Assembly (NCBI GenBank): GCA_030442035.1
Contig: JAUJEA010000006.1
Span: forward strand, 1 to 64,000
Length of the DNA: 64,000 bases
From: Splendidivirga corallicola
GTDB taxonomy: Bacteria > Bacteroidota > Bacteroidia > Cytophagales > Cyclobacteriaceae
Direction: 5' to 3'
Shown: positions 34,683-44,704 of the stretch, one piece after another
Layout of the letters: each line of letters begins with the position of its first letter
How positions within the stretch are numbered: the first letter of the stretch is position 1
Position numbers and translations under genes: made by a program
The notes under the pieces: generated by a model
What the model saw: the letters and a program-made list of their open reading frames with translations, nothing else
Told to the model about the DNA's origin: nothing
Database searches by the model: none

Positions 34683-37268
34683 TTAAGGAGTTCTGATATG
34701 TTCACCAAAAAATAACGCATTCAAAAATAATTTATTGGTCCCATACCAGGTTCCTCTAAAATTAGGGTTGTCTGCAAAGAGTATGACCTTTCCTCTTCCA
34801 AGTGAGCTGACAATCAAAGAAGCGGAATTTTTAAGTTGATCCAGGTTACCCTTTGAAATGTAACCACTTATTAATGGATCTTTAGTATATTTTATTACTG
34901 TGCTAAAAGGGTTTTTGCTTGGCTCCAGTATTACTTTACTATTCCTGTATATTGCCAGCTCACGATTAGAATAGCCAAAACCCAGGGGATGTGTAATGTC
35001 CAAATCGGTTGCATAAATAGAACCTCCTATCTGATCAGCCCCTCTTACATTTCCTGCGCTTACATAATCAAGACGTTTTGGTTCTTCTTCGGATGCTTCT
35101 TTTTTTCTAAGCTTTTCGTCTACAATTTTTTTGTTTATTGCCCAGCTTGTCGCCGCTCTAAGTGTCACCAAGGTGCCGCCGGCTTTTACCCATTCTTTTA
35201 TGCGTTCTACCATTTTATCATCAAACAAACTGTAGCTACCAGAAACCATTACCAGTGTCGAGTAATCGTGGAGGTCAACCCATCCAAAATCAACTAGGTC
35301 AACTTTGGTAACTGGCATACCAACTTTTGAATCTAACAAATGCCATACCTCTCCGGCTTCATAAGAAGAAACTCCCTCACCGATAGGCATGATGACTTTG
35401 GGAACTTTAATAGTTCGAAAATTTCCACTTCCAAGATCAATACCGGTATTGCTAAAACCCGTTTCCACACTAAAAATTTTAACCTTACTTTCCCTCGCTA
35501 CTTCCAGCAATGTTTTATACAACGTTTCCGAATCAACTTTTTCCTGTATGGCAGGAATCATTAGGGTGCCATAGCCAAAATCCTTTGTACTTCCATCATT
35601 CAACTTAATATTTAATGGTTTGAATGCTGCTTTTACAACGATCTCTGCTTTTAATAAGTGATTGAGTGCATTCGGTGCATAATAATCCTTCCAATCTATC
35701 AGGTAGGCATATTTACTTTTCCGAACTTCAGCATCAATGCCTGATAAATTTTCCCTGATTACTTTTTTGCCAAAATCCAGACTTTTTCCTGTTAATGATT
35801 CAAATGGAAGTCCATAGGCGTAGACAAGCGCCCAGGCTGACGCATCGTAAAAGATACTATCATGAAACTGAGTGACTTTCTCAAACATAGTTCTGACCAT
35901 TCTGTATTGAGCCTGTTCGGTTGGTACTATAAAAGCACTTCCCTTTTCAAATGTTTTCCCATTCAAACGAAGTGTTTGCGGCACTTCATAACAATCAATC
36001 CTATGCCGTAGCAAGAGGTCCAAAAAAGCTTTGTTACGATTTTGGTCATGTAAATCCCCAAAAACATATCCCTTCACGGGATTTTTCCTTGATTCTGTGA
36101 TAGCACTTGTGAAAAAATCCCTTTGGTGTTGTAAGAACACATCTTTCTCTGCTACAGCTCCTTCCACAGTTGCCAAACTGGAAGTAAAGTGATTCCTGAT
36201 CGTGAATCTAAAGGATAGCTCACCGGTTGAACTTTTTTGTAAATGTCCTCTGGAACTTGCTTGTTCAAAAACCAATCCCAATCCACCATGAATATCCGGA
36301 TAGGTAGAGCCATACCCGGGGTAGGAGTTATCAAATACCTCCTTTGTAAAATATAAAGAGCCTATATTGTCTAAAGCTTTGACAAAATATTTTGCCAATA
36401 AACTGTTGAGCTTATCATAATTATCCCTTGGCACTACCGGATTTTCGGACCCAAAAGGTTTGGTGGGCTCAAAAAAGTAGGTGTTGTTCGTTCCCATCTC
36501 ATGGAAATCGGTCAATACATTGGGTAACCATTGATGGAAAAACTCGATGCGTGCCTTACTTTCTACGTGTGCAAGAGGTAGCCAATCACGATTCAGGTCG
36601 TACCAATAGTGGTTGGTTCTGCCTCCTGGCCATACTTCATTATGCTCTCTGTCCAGAGGATCCGAAACAAGAGGACTTCCCTTATGCATGTTGGCCCAAT
36701 TAGAATGTCTATCACGTCCATCCGGATTGAATACAGGGTCAATAAAAATGATGGCTTTATCCAGGTAGTTCTTCACTTCATCACTTTGTGCAGCGGCTAA
36801 ATAATAAGCTGTGAGCATGGCGGCCTCACTGCTGGACGGTTCATTTCCGTGAACGTTGTAACCCAGATGGATGATAATAGGCATTTTAGAAACATCAGGT
36901 GAAGTTTGTTTTGGATCACACAGCTCCAAATGTTGTCTCCTGATTTCATCCAGCTTTTGATGGTTCTCCTGAGAGGTAATGGTAAGCACAATGAGCGGCC
37001 TGTGTTCGTAGGTACGTCCAATTTCCTGAAATGATACCTTTTCAGAGCTTTCATCAAGTGCTTTGAAATAAGATACAATTTGATCATGCCTCGTATGATG
37101 TGTACCAACGGAATAGCCTAAGTATTCTTCAGGTGTTGGAATACTTTGATCAAAATTAGTTTTTTGATAGAAAAAATAGGGATCCTGTCCCATTGAGGAG
37201 GAACAGAAGGTTATGAATATGAAAAAAGAAACAGTAGTCTCAAGTATTGATCTTGCAGGGTTTATCAT
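34683..37268 (-). CDS. M14-family zinc carboxypeptidase-like protein
   Basis: The 861 residues start with a signal peptide (ending SSSMGQ, about residue 28). The M14 catalytic domain has the zinc motif HGNE (His140, Glu143), the substrate-binding Arg in LNRDW, the third zinc-ligand region DFHEMG, and the catalytic Glu probably in LVFEQASSRGH. A long C-terminal region follows, including a glutamine-amidotransferase-like segment (STLVMVSGSYSLF ... WVKAGGTLVTLR). It is predicted to be periplasmic or exported and to trim C-terminal residues or cell-wall peptides. All key residues are present. It is transcribed alone or with the macrodomain gene to its right, 55 bases away. Confidence 0.9.
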   Translation of the reverse strand: MINPARSILETTVSFFIFITFCSSSMGQDPYFFYQKTNFDQSIPTPEEYLGYSVGTHHTRHDQIVSYFKALDESSEKVSFQEIGRTYEHRPLIVLTITSQENHQKLDEIRRQHLELCDPKQTSPDVSKMPIIIHLGYNVHGNEPSSSEAAMLTAYYLAAAQSDEVKNYLDKAIIFIDPVFNPDGRDRHSNWANMHKGSPLVSDPLDREHNEVWPGGRTNHYWYDLNRDWLPLAHVESKARIEFFHQWLPNVLTDFHEMGTNNTYFFEPTKPFGSENPVVPRDNYDKLNSLLAKYFVKALDNIGSLYFTKEVFDNSYPGYGSTYPDIHGGLGLVFEQASSRGHLQKSSTGELSFRFTIRNHFTSSLATVEGAVAEKDVFLQHQRDFFTSAITESRKNPVKGYVFGDLHDQNRNKAFLDLLLRHRIDCYEVPQTLRLNGKTFEKGSAFIVPTEQAQYRMVRTMFEKVTQFHDSIFYDASAWALVYAYGLPFESLTGKSLDFGKKVIRENLSGIDAEVRKSKYAYLIDWKDYYAPNALNHLLKAEIVVKAAFKPLNIKLNDGSTKDFGYGTLMIPAIQEKVDSETLYKTLLEVARESKVKIFSVETGFSNTGIDLGSGNFRTIKVPKVIMPIGEGVSSYEAGEVWHLLDSKVGMPVTKVDLVDFGWVDLHDYSTLVMVSGSYSLFDDKMVERIKEWVKAGGTLVTLRAATSWAINKKIVDEKLRKKEASEEEPKRLDYVSAGNVRGADQIGGSIYATDLDITHPLGFGYSNRELAIYRNSKVILEPSKNPFSTVIKYTKDPLISGYISKGNLDQLKNSASLIVSSLGRGKVILFADNPNFRGTWYGTNKLFLNALFFGEHIRTP

Positions 37269-37323
37269 GTTTATTTATCAAAGCGGGTACTAATTTATTA
37301 ATGTTCATTGACCAATGACCAGC

Positions 37324-37833
37324 TTAATTAATCAATTGGTCATATAAATCAAAATTTTCAACATCAAAGCAAACAAATATAATCTCCATTTCATTCACAT
37401 CTTTTAAAAAAGCTTTGGTGGTATCAATGGCAATTTCAGCTGCTTCAGCTTTAGGAAATCCGTAAATCCCAGTACTTATATTCGGAAAGGCCATGGAATG
37501 GACATTGTACTCCCTGCCCAGAGACAGGCTATTCCAATAGGCGTTTTTAAGCAACACAGCCTCATTATTTCCACCGCCGGTCCAAACCGGTCCTACTGTA
37601 TGAATGACATACTTAGCGGGCAGTTTTCCAGCTGTGGTAATCACTGCTTCGCCGGTAGGACAACCACCCTGTTTTGCCCTGATTTTCCTGCACTCCTCTA
37701 AGATCACAGGTCCTCCGTTTCTGTGAATAGCGCCATCGACCCCTCCACCACCCAATAAACTTGAGTTGGCCGCATTGACTATAGCGTCAACTTCAATCTT
37801 TGTAATATCTCCTTGAATAAGTTGGATAGGCAT
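37324..37833 (-). CDS. Macrodomain protein (O-acetyl-ADP-ribose deacetylase type)
   Basis: The 169 residues are a single macrodomain of the MacroD/YmdB type. The binding motifs are [20 protein letters not shown] (residues 15-34), then [26 protein letters not shown], and [14 protein letters not shown]. These contact ADP-ribose, and YmdB-type enzymes hydrolyse O-acetyl-ADP-ribose or mono-ADP-ribosyl bonds. Length and motifs are typical. It is cytoplasmic. It lies just upstream of the M14 peptidase on the same strand and may share its transcript. Confidence 0.93.
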   Translation of the reverse strand: MPIQLIQGDITKIEVDAIVNAANSSLLGGGGVDGAIHRNGGPVILEECRKIRAKQGGCPTGEAVITTAGKLPAKYVIHTVGPVWTGGGNNEAVLLKNAYWNSLSLGREYNVHSMAFPNISTGIYGFPKAEAAEIAIDTTKAFLKDVNEMEIIFVCFDVENFDLYDQLIN

Positions 37834-37981
37834 CGTGTTAATTTTTTATAAAAAACTCTCTCAAAACTGTTAATATCAACCAGGATTAAGCAATTCCAGT
37901 ATTATTCTTAACTGACAGATTGCTTTGCTTCGCTGAAGTGATAATTCCTAAGAGTTTCATCTAAGGCAGCAGTTAAATTGA

Positions 37982-38596
37982 TTACTCTCTGTTTTCATTA
38001 AAAGCTGTTTCAGGAATTGCTGTTACGCCTCCGGAAACTACAAACTTCATGAAATGTGTACTGGACACTTCAATTGGTTTGATGTTTATGCTGGGCACTA
38101 TCAAAAGATTACCTGAAAAGTTATAGGAATGTGGAAAGTATACAGCCTTTTTATCATGAAGCCCTAAAGAAGTCAGGTCATCTTGCGTGATAAAACCCAA
38201 TTTCTGTATTCCATTATTGTAATCCAGTGTTACAACCACAGGCTTATTAAATTTTCTTTTGTCACCAACAAATGCACTGGTTAGTTCTTTTAAAGAAGAA
38301 TATAGCAGGCTCACAAAAGGAATCTTCATCAATGCTTTTTCGACATACTCCAGAAGTGACCTGGCAATGAAAGTGGATGTCAGGTAACCGATCAAAGTGA
38401 TCGAGATTAAAACAAGCAGCAAGCCAAGGCCAGGTATTTTGAAAGCAGGCACCAGTCCGTCGATCCAGTTGATGAGGAGCGTTATAATGTAAAGTGTCAA
38501 AAACAAAGGGGCCAGTACCAGTATTCCTCTGAAAAAATATCTCAAAACCTTATTAAAGGTCAGTTTTTCGGGTTCGTATTTTACAGGGTGACTCAT
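37982..38596 (-). CDS. DUF502 family membrane protein
   Basis: The 204 residues have two N-terminal membrane segments: about 20-45, YFFRGILVLAPLFLTLYIIT, and about 57-78, LGLLLVLISITLIGYLTS. A soluble domain follows with the family features PFVSLLYSSLKELTSAFVG, GFITQD, and a final SGGVTAIPE stretch. DUF502 proteins are conserved inner-membrane proteins of unknown biochemical role, widespread in bacteria and plants. Nothing in the neighbourhood suggests a partner. It is probably a single-gene unit and lies downstream of the nqr terminator. Confidence 0.88.
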   Translation of the reverse strand: MSHPVKYEPEKLTFNKVLRYFFRGILVLAPLFLTLYIITLLINWIDGLVPAFKIPGLGLLLVLISITLIGYLTSTFIARSLLEYVEKALMKIPFVSLLYSSLKELTSAFVGDKRKFNKPVVVTLDYNNGIQKLGFITQDDLTSLGLHDKKAVYFPHSYNFSGNLLIVPSINIKPIEVSSTHFMKFVVSGGVTAIPETAFNENRE

Positions 38597-38810
38597 ATCG
38601 TATTCTTATAAATCTGATTTTAGATTGTGCATGGAAAATGAGAATGAATCGTTAAACCAACTATATGATTGATTTCAAAGCTTTACAATCATCATATCCA
38701 TTATCAACATCAATTTATAAAATAGTGTTGATTTGAACTTCATGTTCGCTGGACAATTCAAAAGATTATTACCGGTTTATTGAGATTAAGAAAAAATTGG
38801 TCAAAAAAAA

Positions 38811-38842
38811 AACTCCACTTAAAGTGGAGTTTTTTTTTTTCA
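38811..38842. terminator. Bidirectional terminator closing the nqr operon
   Basis: AACTCCACTT (38811-38820) pairs with 38822-38831. An A-run precedes it and a 12-base T-run follows, so it works on either strand. On the minus strand it stops the nqr transcript 24 bases after nqrE. Confidence 0.92.
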
Positions 38843-38854
38843 GTTCTTTATAAT

Positions 38855-39466
38855 CTATATCGCTATACCAATAAATGATTTAAAGGCAAGTCCCATTAAT
38901 CCGGTGATGATCATGGTAAGTCCCAAGCCCTTTAGTCCATCCGGCACATTTGAATACTTTAATTTTTCTCTTATCGCAGCCAAGGCTACAATAGCCAACA
39001 TCCATCCCACACCTGAACCAAATCCGAATACAGTGGCTTCAGTAACATTGTAATCCTTCTGAACCATAAAGAGTGATGCCCCAAGAATTGCACAATTTAC
39101 TGCGATCAATGGCAAGAAAATACCCAGCGAACCATAAAGGGCCGGTGAGAATTTTTCGATGATCATTTCAACCAACTGTACCATGGCAGCAATTACGGCA
39201 ATGAACATAATGAATTGCAAGAACTCAAGATTCACTTCTGCGAAACCAGCTCCCATCCAAGCCAGCGCACCTTCCTTCAATACATATTCCTGTAAAACCC
39301 AGTTCGTAGGAACCGTAATAGTCAAAACAAATATAACTGCTGCCCCAAGTCCGACAGCTGTAGATACCTTTTTTGAAACCGCCAGAAATGAACACATGCC
39401 CAGAAAATAGGCAAATACCATGTTCTCGATAAAAATTGACCTTATTCCTAAATTAACTAAATCCAT
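38855..39466 (-). CDS. nqrE: Na+-translocating NADH:quinone reductase subunit E
   Basis: The 203-residue integral membrane protein has six predicted helices, for example [37 protein letters not shown] and [19 protein letters not shown]. NqrE and NqrD form a pseudo-symmetric pair in the inner membrane. In each, Cys residues in half-helices (here GMCSF and VNCAILG) coordinate the intramembrane Fe-S cluster. Both Cys are present. It is the last gene of the operon; no nqrF follows, and a strong terminator begins 24 bases on. The gap from nqrD is 10 bases, so the two are cotranslated. Confidence 0.95.
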   Translation of the reverse strand: MDLVNLGIRSIFIENMVFAYFLGMCSFLAVSKKVSTAVGLGAAVIFVLTITVPTNWVLQEYVLKEGALAWMGAGFAEVNLEFLQFIMFIAVIAAMVQLVEMIIEKFSPALYGSLGIFLPLIAVNCAILGASLFMVQKDYNVTEATVFGFGSGVGWMLAIVALAAIREKLKYSNVPDGLKGLGLTMIITGLMGLAFKSFIGIAI

Positions 39467-39476
39467 TTTGGCTATT

Positions 39477-40145
39477 TTAATGTTCTACGTAACCTGTTTT
39501 TGTTCTTTGAATCCAGATAATGACACCAAGTACCATGAAGGCACCGATCGAATCAACCATCAGGCCATTTTTCGGGAAAGTCTCCCAACCTATTGCCTCG
39601 AATACCTTAAAATCAAATACAGATCCAGATCCAAATAATTCTCTTGCGAATGCAACGGCCAGGATGATCCAGGCATATCCGAATCCACTACCCAAACCAT
39701 CAAGAAGTGAATCATAAGGTTTGTTACCCATGGCAAATGCCTCCAACCTACCCATTACAATGCAGTTTGTGATAATAAGACCAACGAATGCTCCTAATAC
39801 TTTGTACATCTCATAGTTGTAAGCTTTCAACACTTCACTCACCAATGTCACCAATGAAGCAATAACCGCTAATTGAACGATTATCCGCACTCTGGTGGGT
39901 ATCAGGTTCCTGATCAATGAGATAATTAAATTAGCAAAGACAATCACGAATACCACCGCAATTGACATGATCAAAGTAGGTTCCATTTTGACCGTTACAG
40001 CGAGAGCCGAACAGATACCAAGTACCTGAATGGTAATTGGATTATCGTCGTTCAGGGGATCTGATATGATCTTCTTTCGTCTCTTTGAAAGTAGCGCTTC
40101 AGTCTCCTTTTTAACTACTGGTTGTTCTAACGTTTCAGTACTCAT
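39477..40145 (-). CDS. nqrD: Na+-translocating NADH:quinone reductase subunit D
   Basis: The 222 residues give the usual six-helix NqrD protein. [20 protein letters not shown] and [20 protein letters not shown] contain the two conserved Cys that pair with those of NqrE to hold the membrane Fe-S centre. A hydrophilic N-terminal extension of about 30 residues ([17 protein letters not shown]) precedes the core, longer than in Vibrio. The gene is cotranscribed with nqrABC upstream and nqrE 10 bases downstream. It transfers electrons across the membrane as part of the sodium pump. Confidence 0.95.
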   Translation of the reverse strand: MSTETLEQPVVKKETEALLSKRRKKIISDPLNDDNPITIQVLGICSALAVTVKMEPTLIMSIAVVFVIVFANLIISLIRNLIPTRVRIIVQLAVIASLVTLVSEVLKAYNYEMYKVLGAFVGLIITNCIVMGRLEAFAMGNKPYDSLLDGLGSGFGYAWIILAVAFARELFGSGSVFDFKVFEAIGWETFPKNGLMVDSIGAFMVLGVIIWIQRTKTGYVEH

Positions 40146-40197
40146 ATATCTTTTTCTACTTATTCAAATTTAATAACCAAATAGCAGTCTCTTAAGT

Positions 40198-40938
40198 TTA
40201 TTTTACCAGATCCGGGTTTATTTTCTTGAAATACGCCTGATAACTTCCCAAATACCGTAAAAGCATATCGTTAACTCCTTTTGCAGTCAAAGTAGCACCG
40301 GATAATCCATCCACATGATGATCACCCAAAGGTTCTCCTTTCTCTCCTTTTAACATGGAAACAGATACTAAGCTCCCCCCTTGATCATAGATCTTTTTAT
40401 TCTTAAATCTGTCCTGAACTTCTTTGTCAGAGATTCTGGCTCCGAGGCCTGGTGTTTCACCCTTATGGTCAAAAACAACTCCCTGAATTGATTGTAGTGA
40501 TTTATCAAGTGCCACAAATCCCCATATCTTATCCCATAAGCCTGCTCCATATATTGGCAGAATGTATGATTCAACCTCATCAGGATTACTTTCGCTCATA
40601 AACATGAATACAGGATATTCCCGATCTTCGGCAGATTTTTTATAGTTCTTGAGAATGTTCACCTCTTCCGCAACTATTGGTGCGCCCTTGGCATTGGTGG
40701 TGATTTCATTCCCATTATAATCTACCACAAGAGATTTTATTCGCTGGTCATAGATCCCCAGTACATCGTCGCCCTCTTTAATTTCCATTACCGCTTTTAG
40801 TATCTGACTCTTGGTATCCAATTCAATGGATCTTTTTTGCGCAGGTCCCAATACCTGAGACGTAAATGACAGTGCTCCACCAATAATAATGGTAGTTATT
40901 ACGGTGAAAATAATGATATATCCGTTAGACTGCTGCAC
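40198..40938 (-). CDS. nqrC: Na+-translocating NADH:quinone reductase subunit C
   Basis: The 246-residue subunit has one N-terminal membrane helix (IIIFTVITTIIIGGALSF) and a periplasmic domain. The covalent FMN site is DGLSGATLT, with the flavinylated Thr at residue 216 of the SGAT motif. GETPGLGARISD is also conserved in this flavoprotein. It overlaps the end of nqrB by 14 bases, showing translational coupling. Flavinylation requires ApbE, whose gene is not in this window. It shuttles electrons between the NqrDE centre and NqrB. Confidence 0.95.
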   Translation of the reverse strand: MQQSNGYIIIFTVITTIIIGGALSFTSQVLGPAQKRSIELDTKSQILKAVMEIKEGDDVLGIYDQRIKSLVVDYNGNEITTNAKGAPIVAEEVNILKNYKKSAEDREYPVFMFMSESNPDEVESYILPIYGAGLWDKIWGFVALDKSLQSIQGVVFDHKGETPGLGARISDKEVQDRFKNKKIYDQGGSLVSVSMLKGEKGEPLGDHHVDGLSGATLTAKGVNDMLLRYLGSYQAYFKKINPDLVK

Positions 40939-42124
40939 GTTGTAACCTCCTTTTCTTATTAGCTTGTACTATATAAAAATCAATAAGTGGTGCAAATACA
41001 TTCATGAATAGAATAGCCAACATGATACCTTCCGGATAGGCTGGGTTGAGTACTCTGATAATGACGGTTAATATACCAATCATGAAGCCATAAATCCATT
41101 TACCCATTTCCGTCTGCGCTGCAGTCACCGGGTCAGTGGCCATAAATACAGCACCAAATGCCATTCCTCCAATTACCAGATGATAGTGTGCCGGTAGGTC
41201 CATAAAACTATTTGCTCCGATGGCATTCATCAATAGCCCGGCTCCAAAGGCTCCGGCAAATACACTTACAATAACCTTCCAGCTACCCACTCCGGTGAAT
41301 ATCAAGATCAAGGCACCCACTAAACACATAAGGGCTGAAGTCTCTCCAATTGACCCCGGCATGAAGCCAAAGAATAAATTCGAAAAGCTAAAGATATCTG
41401 CTGCCCAGTCCTGACCAAAGCTACTCATTGATTCCATCATATTGGTGCCGTTAGCAACAGCATCTGCACCTAATGCCAATGGTGTGGCTCCCGAATAACC
41501 GGACACTGCTGTTCCATCTCCAATGTAGGTCCAAACTTCTCCTGAAATCTGTGATGGATAGGCAAAGTATAAGAAAGCTCTCGCTGTAAGTGCAACATTC
41601 AAGATGTTCATTCCTGTTCCTCCAAAGGCCTCTTTCCCCAAGATCACAGCAAAGATAGTCGCCAAGGCAACCTGCCAAAGTGGAATTGTTGGAGGAAGAA
41701 CAAGTGGTATCAACATTCCGGTAACCAAAAAGCCTTCATTTACCGGATGCCTTCTAATAGTTGCAAAGGTAAACTCCACACCAAGACCTGTAGCATAAGA
41801 AACAACCAGAATCGGAACCACTTTCAATAAACCAATCCAAAATTTATCGATAAAAGCGGCTTCTTGTCCGAGTGCTATAAAATGCTGATGCCCTACATTA
41901 TACATTCCAAAAAGTAAACAAGGGATCATAGCCACGATCACGGTGATCATCATTCGCTTCATGTCAACTGCATCCCTGATCTGAACCCCTCTTGATTTGG
42001 TGGTACTTTTAGGAGTGAAAAGTAAAGTCTCGTGTGCCTCGAATATATAGTAAAATTTTTCGTACTTACCTCCCTTTTCAAAGTGAGGCTTTTGTTTATC
42101 GAAAAAATCTCTAAGGAACTTCAT
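40925..42124 (-). CDS. nqrB: Na+-translocating NADH:quinone reductase subunit B
   Basis: The 399-residue membrane subunit carries the second covalent FMN, in SGYSGATPLALG (Thr214). It has about ten helices, including VVPILVVSYATGLGVEF and HLVIGGMAFGAVFMATDPVT. NqrB forms the sodium channel and binds quinone. It lies 6 bases after nqrA and overlaps nqrC by 14 bases. The size is normal (about 390-415). All expected motifs are intact. Confidence 0.96.
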   Translation of the reverse strand: MKFLRDFFDKQKPHFEKGGKYEKFYYIFEAHETLLFTPKSTTKSRGVQIRDAVDMKRMMITVIVAMIPCLLFGMYNVGHQHFIALGQEAAFIDKFWIGLLKVVPILVVSYATGLGVEFTFATIRRHPVNEGFLVTGMLIPLVLPPTIPLWQVALATIFAVILGKEAFGGTGMNILNVALTARAFLYFAYPSQISGEVWTYIGDGTAVSGYSGATPLALGADAVANGTNMMESMSSFGQDWAADIFSFSNLFFGFMPGSIGETSALMCLVGALILIFTGVGSWKVIVSVFAGAFGAGLLMNAIGANSFMDLPAHYHLVIGGMAFGAVFMATDPVTAAQTEMGKWIYGFMIGILTVIIRVLNPAYPEGIMLAILFMNVFAPLIDFYIVQANKKRRLQRAAV

Positions 42125-42130
42125 ACTTCG

Positions 42131-43495
42131 TTAACTATATTGCATTAAATCTAATCCTTCTCTTAATATGGCCTGTATGTCGTGTTTAGAAACATCTATA
42201 AACTCACAAAGTGCCAAATCCTCTTCAATCACTTCATATATGCCGAGCCCTTCCATTTCATCGAAATCTTCAGCCAAAATTGCTTTGATCAGATGAGTGG
42301 GTAAAATGTCCATTGGAGTAACTCTCTCAAATGTTCCACTCTGCACAAAGGCGCGATCCTCACCATGTGTATTGGTATCTACTACATATTCCTTATTTCC
42401 GGAATTCAGGAATGACAATAAACCAATAGCACGGTGAAAACTTAACTTCTTAAATGAAGGCATGATCCAACCAAACAGTTCATGATAATCTCCTTCAGGA
42501 ACTATGGTCAGTTGGTTATCAAAAAAACCAAGATAACCGTCCGATGCAATTTTTTCGCCGGTCAAAACATTCCCGCCAATGTATCTTACATGATCACTTT
42601 TCAGGTTGTCCTGAACAAATTTCTTAATATTGGCACCGGTAAAGGTTTTATAATATTGTGGCGTTTTGACCTCAGAGCCGGTTACCGCAACTACTCTGGA
42701 AGCATCGTATTTTCCTTCCAGGAATAATTTACCGATTTGTGTTACCCCTATCGGATTAACTGTCCAGACAACATCACCTTTATTGATAGGATCAATATGA
42801 TGTATCTGTACTCCTACATTTCCGGAAGGGTGCGGGCCGGAAAATTTGTTCAATTGAGCATTCTTGGCCTTTGTAAACACTGGTGATACTTCTGCATCAG
42901 CATTTACATTGATATGAACATGCTCTGAGAACTTATTTAGAATTTCAATGCCAGCTTCAAAGTATTTATCCTGATCTTTCAATATCAAATCGAAATCAGG
43001 AGCCAAAGGATGGGTATCAAATGTTGAGATAAAGATAGACTTCGGCTCATCATCGGGATTGGCTATAATTCCGTAGGGTCGTTGAATGATGTTAGGCCAA
43101 ACGCCGCTTTGTAGAAGTGTTTGTTGACAATCCTCTCTGGACAAGTTGTTGATATCCGAAATACTATGTTTTGGGAATTCAACATATTCAATTTCCTTAT
43201 CAGCGAGGATAACGATTTCGAGCAATTTTCTCTTTTCCCCTCTTTTAACCTCCACAATTTCTCCACTGACCGGAGCGGCATGTTGTATACGGTCATTCTT
43301 ACCATCAATAAGAATGGGTGTTCCAGCCTTAACGGTATCGCCTTCTTTGACGAGTACTTTTGGTCTTTGTATTCCGTGAAAACTTGAAGGTTTTAAAGCG
43401 AAGGTTTCAGGTTGCTCAAAGTCTGCAATTTTCTTCTCAGCTTTTCCGACCAGGTTGATGTCGAATCCTTTTCTGAGCTTTATAAACTTTGACAT
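42131..43495 (-). CDS. nqrA: Na+-translocating NADH:quinone reductase subunit A
   Basis: The 454-residue soluble subunit has the NqrA start motif (FIKLRKGFDINLVGKAEKK), the barrel-sandwich hybrid region VLVKEGDTVKAGTPILID, and later GPHPSGNVGVQIHHIDPINKG, which is the family signature. It docks on the cytoplasmic face of NqrB and is implicated in quinone binding. It is the first gene of the operon. A TAATTTTG element lies about 40 bases upstream on the same strand. No NADH-binding domain is present, as expected: that belongs to NqrF. Confidence 0.96.
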   Translation of the reverse strand: MSKFIKLRKGFDINLVGKAEKKIADFEQPETFALKPSSFHGIQRPKVLVKEGDTVKAGTPILIDGKNDRIQHAAPVSGEIVEVKRGEKRKLLEIVILADKEIEYVEFPKHSISDINNLSREDCQQTLLQSGVWPNIIQRPYGIIANPDDEPKSIFISTFDTHPLAPDFDLILKDQDKYFEAGIEILNKFSEHVHINVNADAEVSPVFTKAKNAQLNKFSGPHPSGNVGVQIHHIDPINKGDVVWTVNPIGVTQIGKLFLEGKYDASRVVAVTGSEVKTPQYYKTFTGANIKKFVQDNLKSDHVRYIGGNVLTGEKIASDGYLGFFDNQLTIVPEGDYHELFGWIMPSFKKLSFHRAIGLLSFLNSGNKEYVVDTNTHGEDRAFVQSGTFERVTPMDILPTHLIKAILAEDFDEMEGLGIYEVIEEDLALCEFIDVSKHDIQAILREGLDLMQYS

Positions 43496-43537
43496 AAATT
43501 ATGTAGCAATGAAATTCTTATACGTTCAAAAACGTCG

Positions 43538-43545
43538 CAAAATTA
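43538..43545 (-). promoter_or_regulatory. Candidate -7 element of the nqr operon
   Basis: On the minus strand this reads TAATTTTG, matching TAnnTTTG, about 40 bases before the nqrA ATG. No clear TTTG at 19 bases upstream, so tentative. Confidence 0.35.
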
Positions 43546-43646
43546 ATAAAAATTTACACAATTAAAACCTCATGAAAGATTATTGCTAATTATTTAATAA
43601 ACTACTTCAGAGCTTATAATTAATAGCAAAAACAAAACATTAAATA

Positions 43647-44543
43647 TCAATTATTTACCACATCCAAATCATATTTTTCTATGTATTCGGATATGGCCTC
43701 CATGAGCCACATTGGTGTACTTGTTGCACCACATATTCCAATAGAATCGGTTCCACTAAACCAATTCGGATCTATTTCAGATTCATTCTCTACAAAATAG
43801 CTTTGGGGGTTTTCACTTTTACAAACATTGTACAAAGCTTTGCCATTGGAACTCTTCTTCCCACTTACAAAAACGATCACATCGTGTTCCTTGGAAAACT
43901 TCCTAAGCTGCGGTTCTCTGTTCGACACTTGCCTGCATATACTATCGTTGGCATTGAAATCGGTGGTTACAAATTCATTTCTCTCTTCCCTGAGTCTTTT
44001 CTCAATTAATTCCTTAATATGATAAAAGCCTTTAGTACTTTTAGTCGTCTGACTGAAAAGTGTAACCTTTTTTGTAAAGTCAATTTTTTCCAGGTCCTCT
44101 TCCGATGACACAATAATCGCTTCATCCTTTGTCTGACCTGTTAGTCCGATCACCTCTGCATGTCCTTTTTGTCCGTAAATCACGATCTGTCCATCTTGCT
44201 GTTTGGCCTGATCATATGCGTGTTTCACTCTATTTTGTAATTTCAATACAACCGGGCAGGAAGCGTCAATTAATTCAATATTGTTCTCCAACGCCATTTG
44301 ATAGGTTTCGGGTGGCTCTCCATGCGCCCTGATCAATACTTTGCAGTTTTTCAGTTCTCTTAATTCGTCTCTTGAAATTACTCTCAGCCCCTTTTCATGC
44401 AGTCTTTTCACCTCCATTCCATTGTGAACAATATCTCCCAGGCAGTATAATGTTCCGTGATCTTCCATTTCGTCTTCAGCCATTTTAATGGCAAATTCAA
44501 CGCCAAAACAATATCCTGAATTTTGATCTATCACTACATTCAT
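43647..44543 (-). CDS. ispH: 4-hydroxy-3-methylbut-2-enyl diphosphate reductase
   Basis: The 298-residue enzyme catalyses the last step of the MEP isoprenoid pathway, giving IPP and DMAPP. The three cluster Cys are present: Cys12 (GYCFGV), Cys96 (DASCPVV) and Cys203 (SICRQVSNRE). The active-site motifs RAHGEPP, GQKGHAEV (His128, Glu130) and LFSQTTKS are also seen. Ser-Ser-Asn in KKSSNGKALY completes the substrate pocket. It is cytoplasmic. It lies 161 bases after cmk on the same strand, with an intergenic TGTTGAAG-type repeat between, so cotranscription is possible but not assured. Confidence 0.97.
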   Translation of the reverse strand: MNVVIDQNSGYCFGVEFAIKMAEDEMEDHGTLYCLGDIVHNGMEVKRLHEKGLRVISRDELRELKNCKVLIRAHGEPPETYQMALENNIELIDASCPVVLKLQNRVKHAYDQAKQQDGQIVIYGQKGHAEVIGLTGQTKDEAIIVSSEEDLEKIDFTKKVTLFSQTTKSTKGFYHIKELIEKRLREERNEFVTTDFNANDSICRQVSNREPQLRKFSKEHDVIVFVSGKKSSNGKALYNVCKSENPQSYFVENESEIDPNWFSGTDSIGICGATSTPMWLMEAISEYIEKYDLDVVNN

Positions 44544-44555
44544 GTGTCTATCAAT

Positions 44556-44592
44556 AGTGTTGAAGTGTTCAAGTATTTAAGAATTGAAGTTG
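44556..44592. repeat. Degenerate TGTTGAAG repeat
   Basis: AGTGTTGAAGTGTTCAAGTA (44556-44575) starts a degraded tandem of the 8-base word, also found at 5903, 50077 and 51879. It lies in the ispH leader. Confidence 0.7.
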
Positions 44593-44704
44593 ATAAAGTA
44601 TTGATTTTTCAACTCAAAACTTATCATTATCTAAAATTCATTTTCCACCAAAATTTCAAAGTAAAAGTGATGATAGCCCTTCATTAATGTACAATCGAAA
44701 TTCC

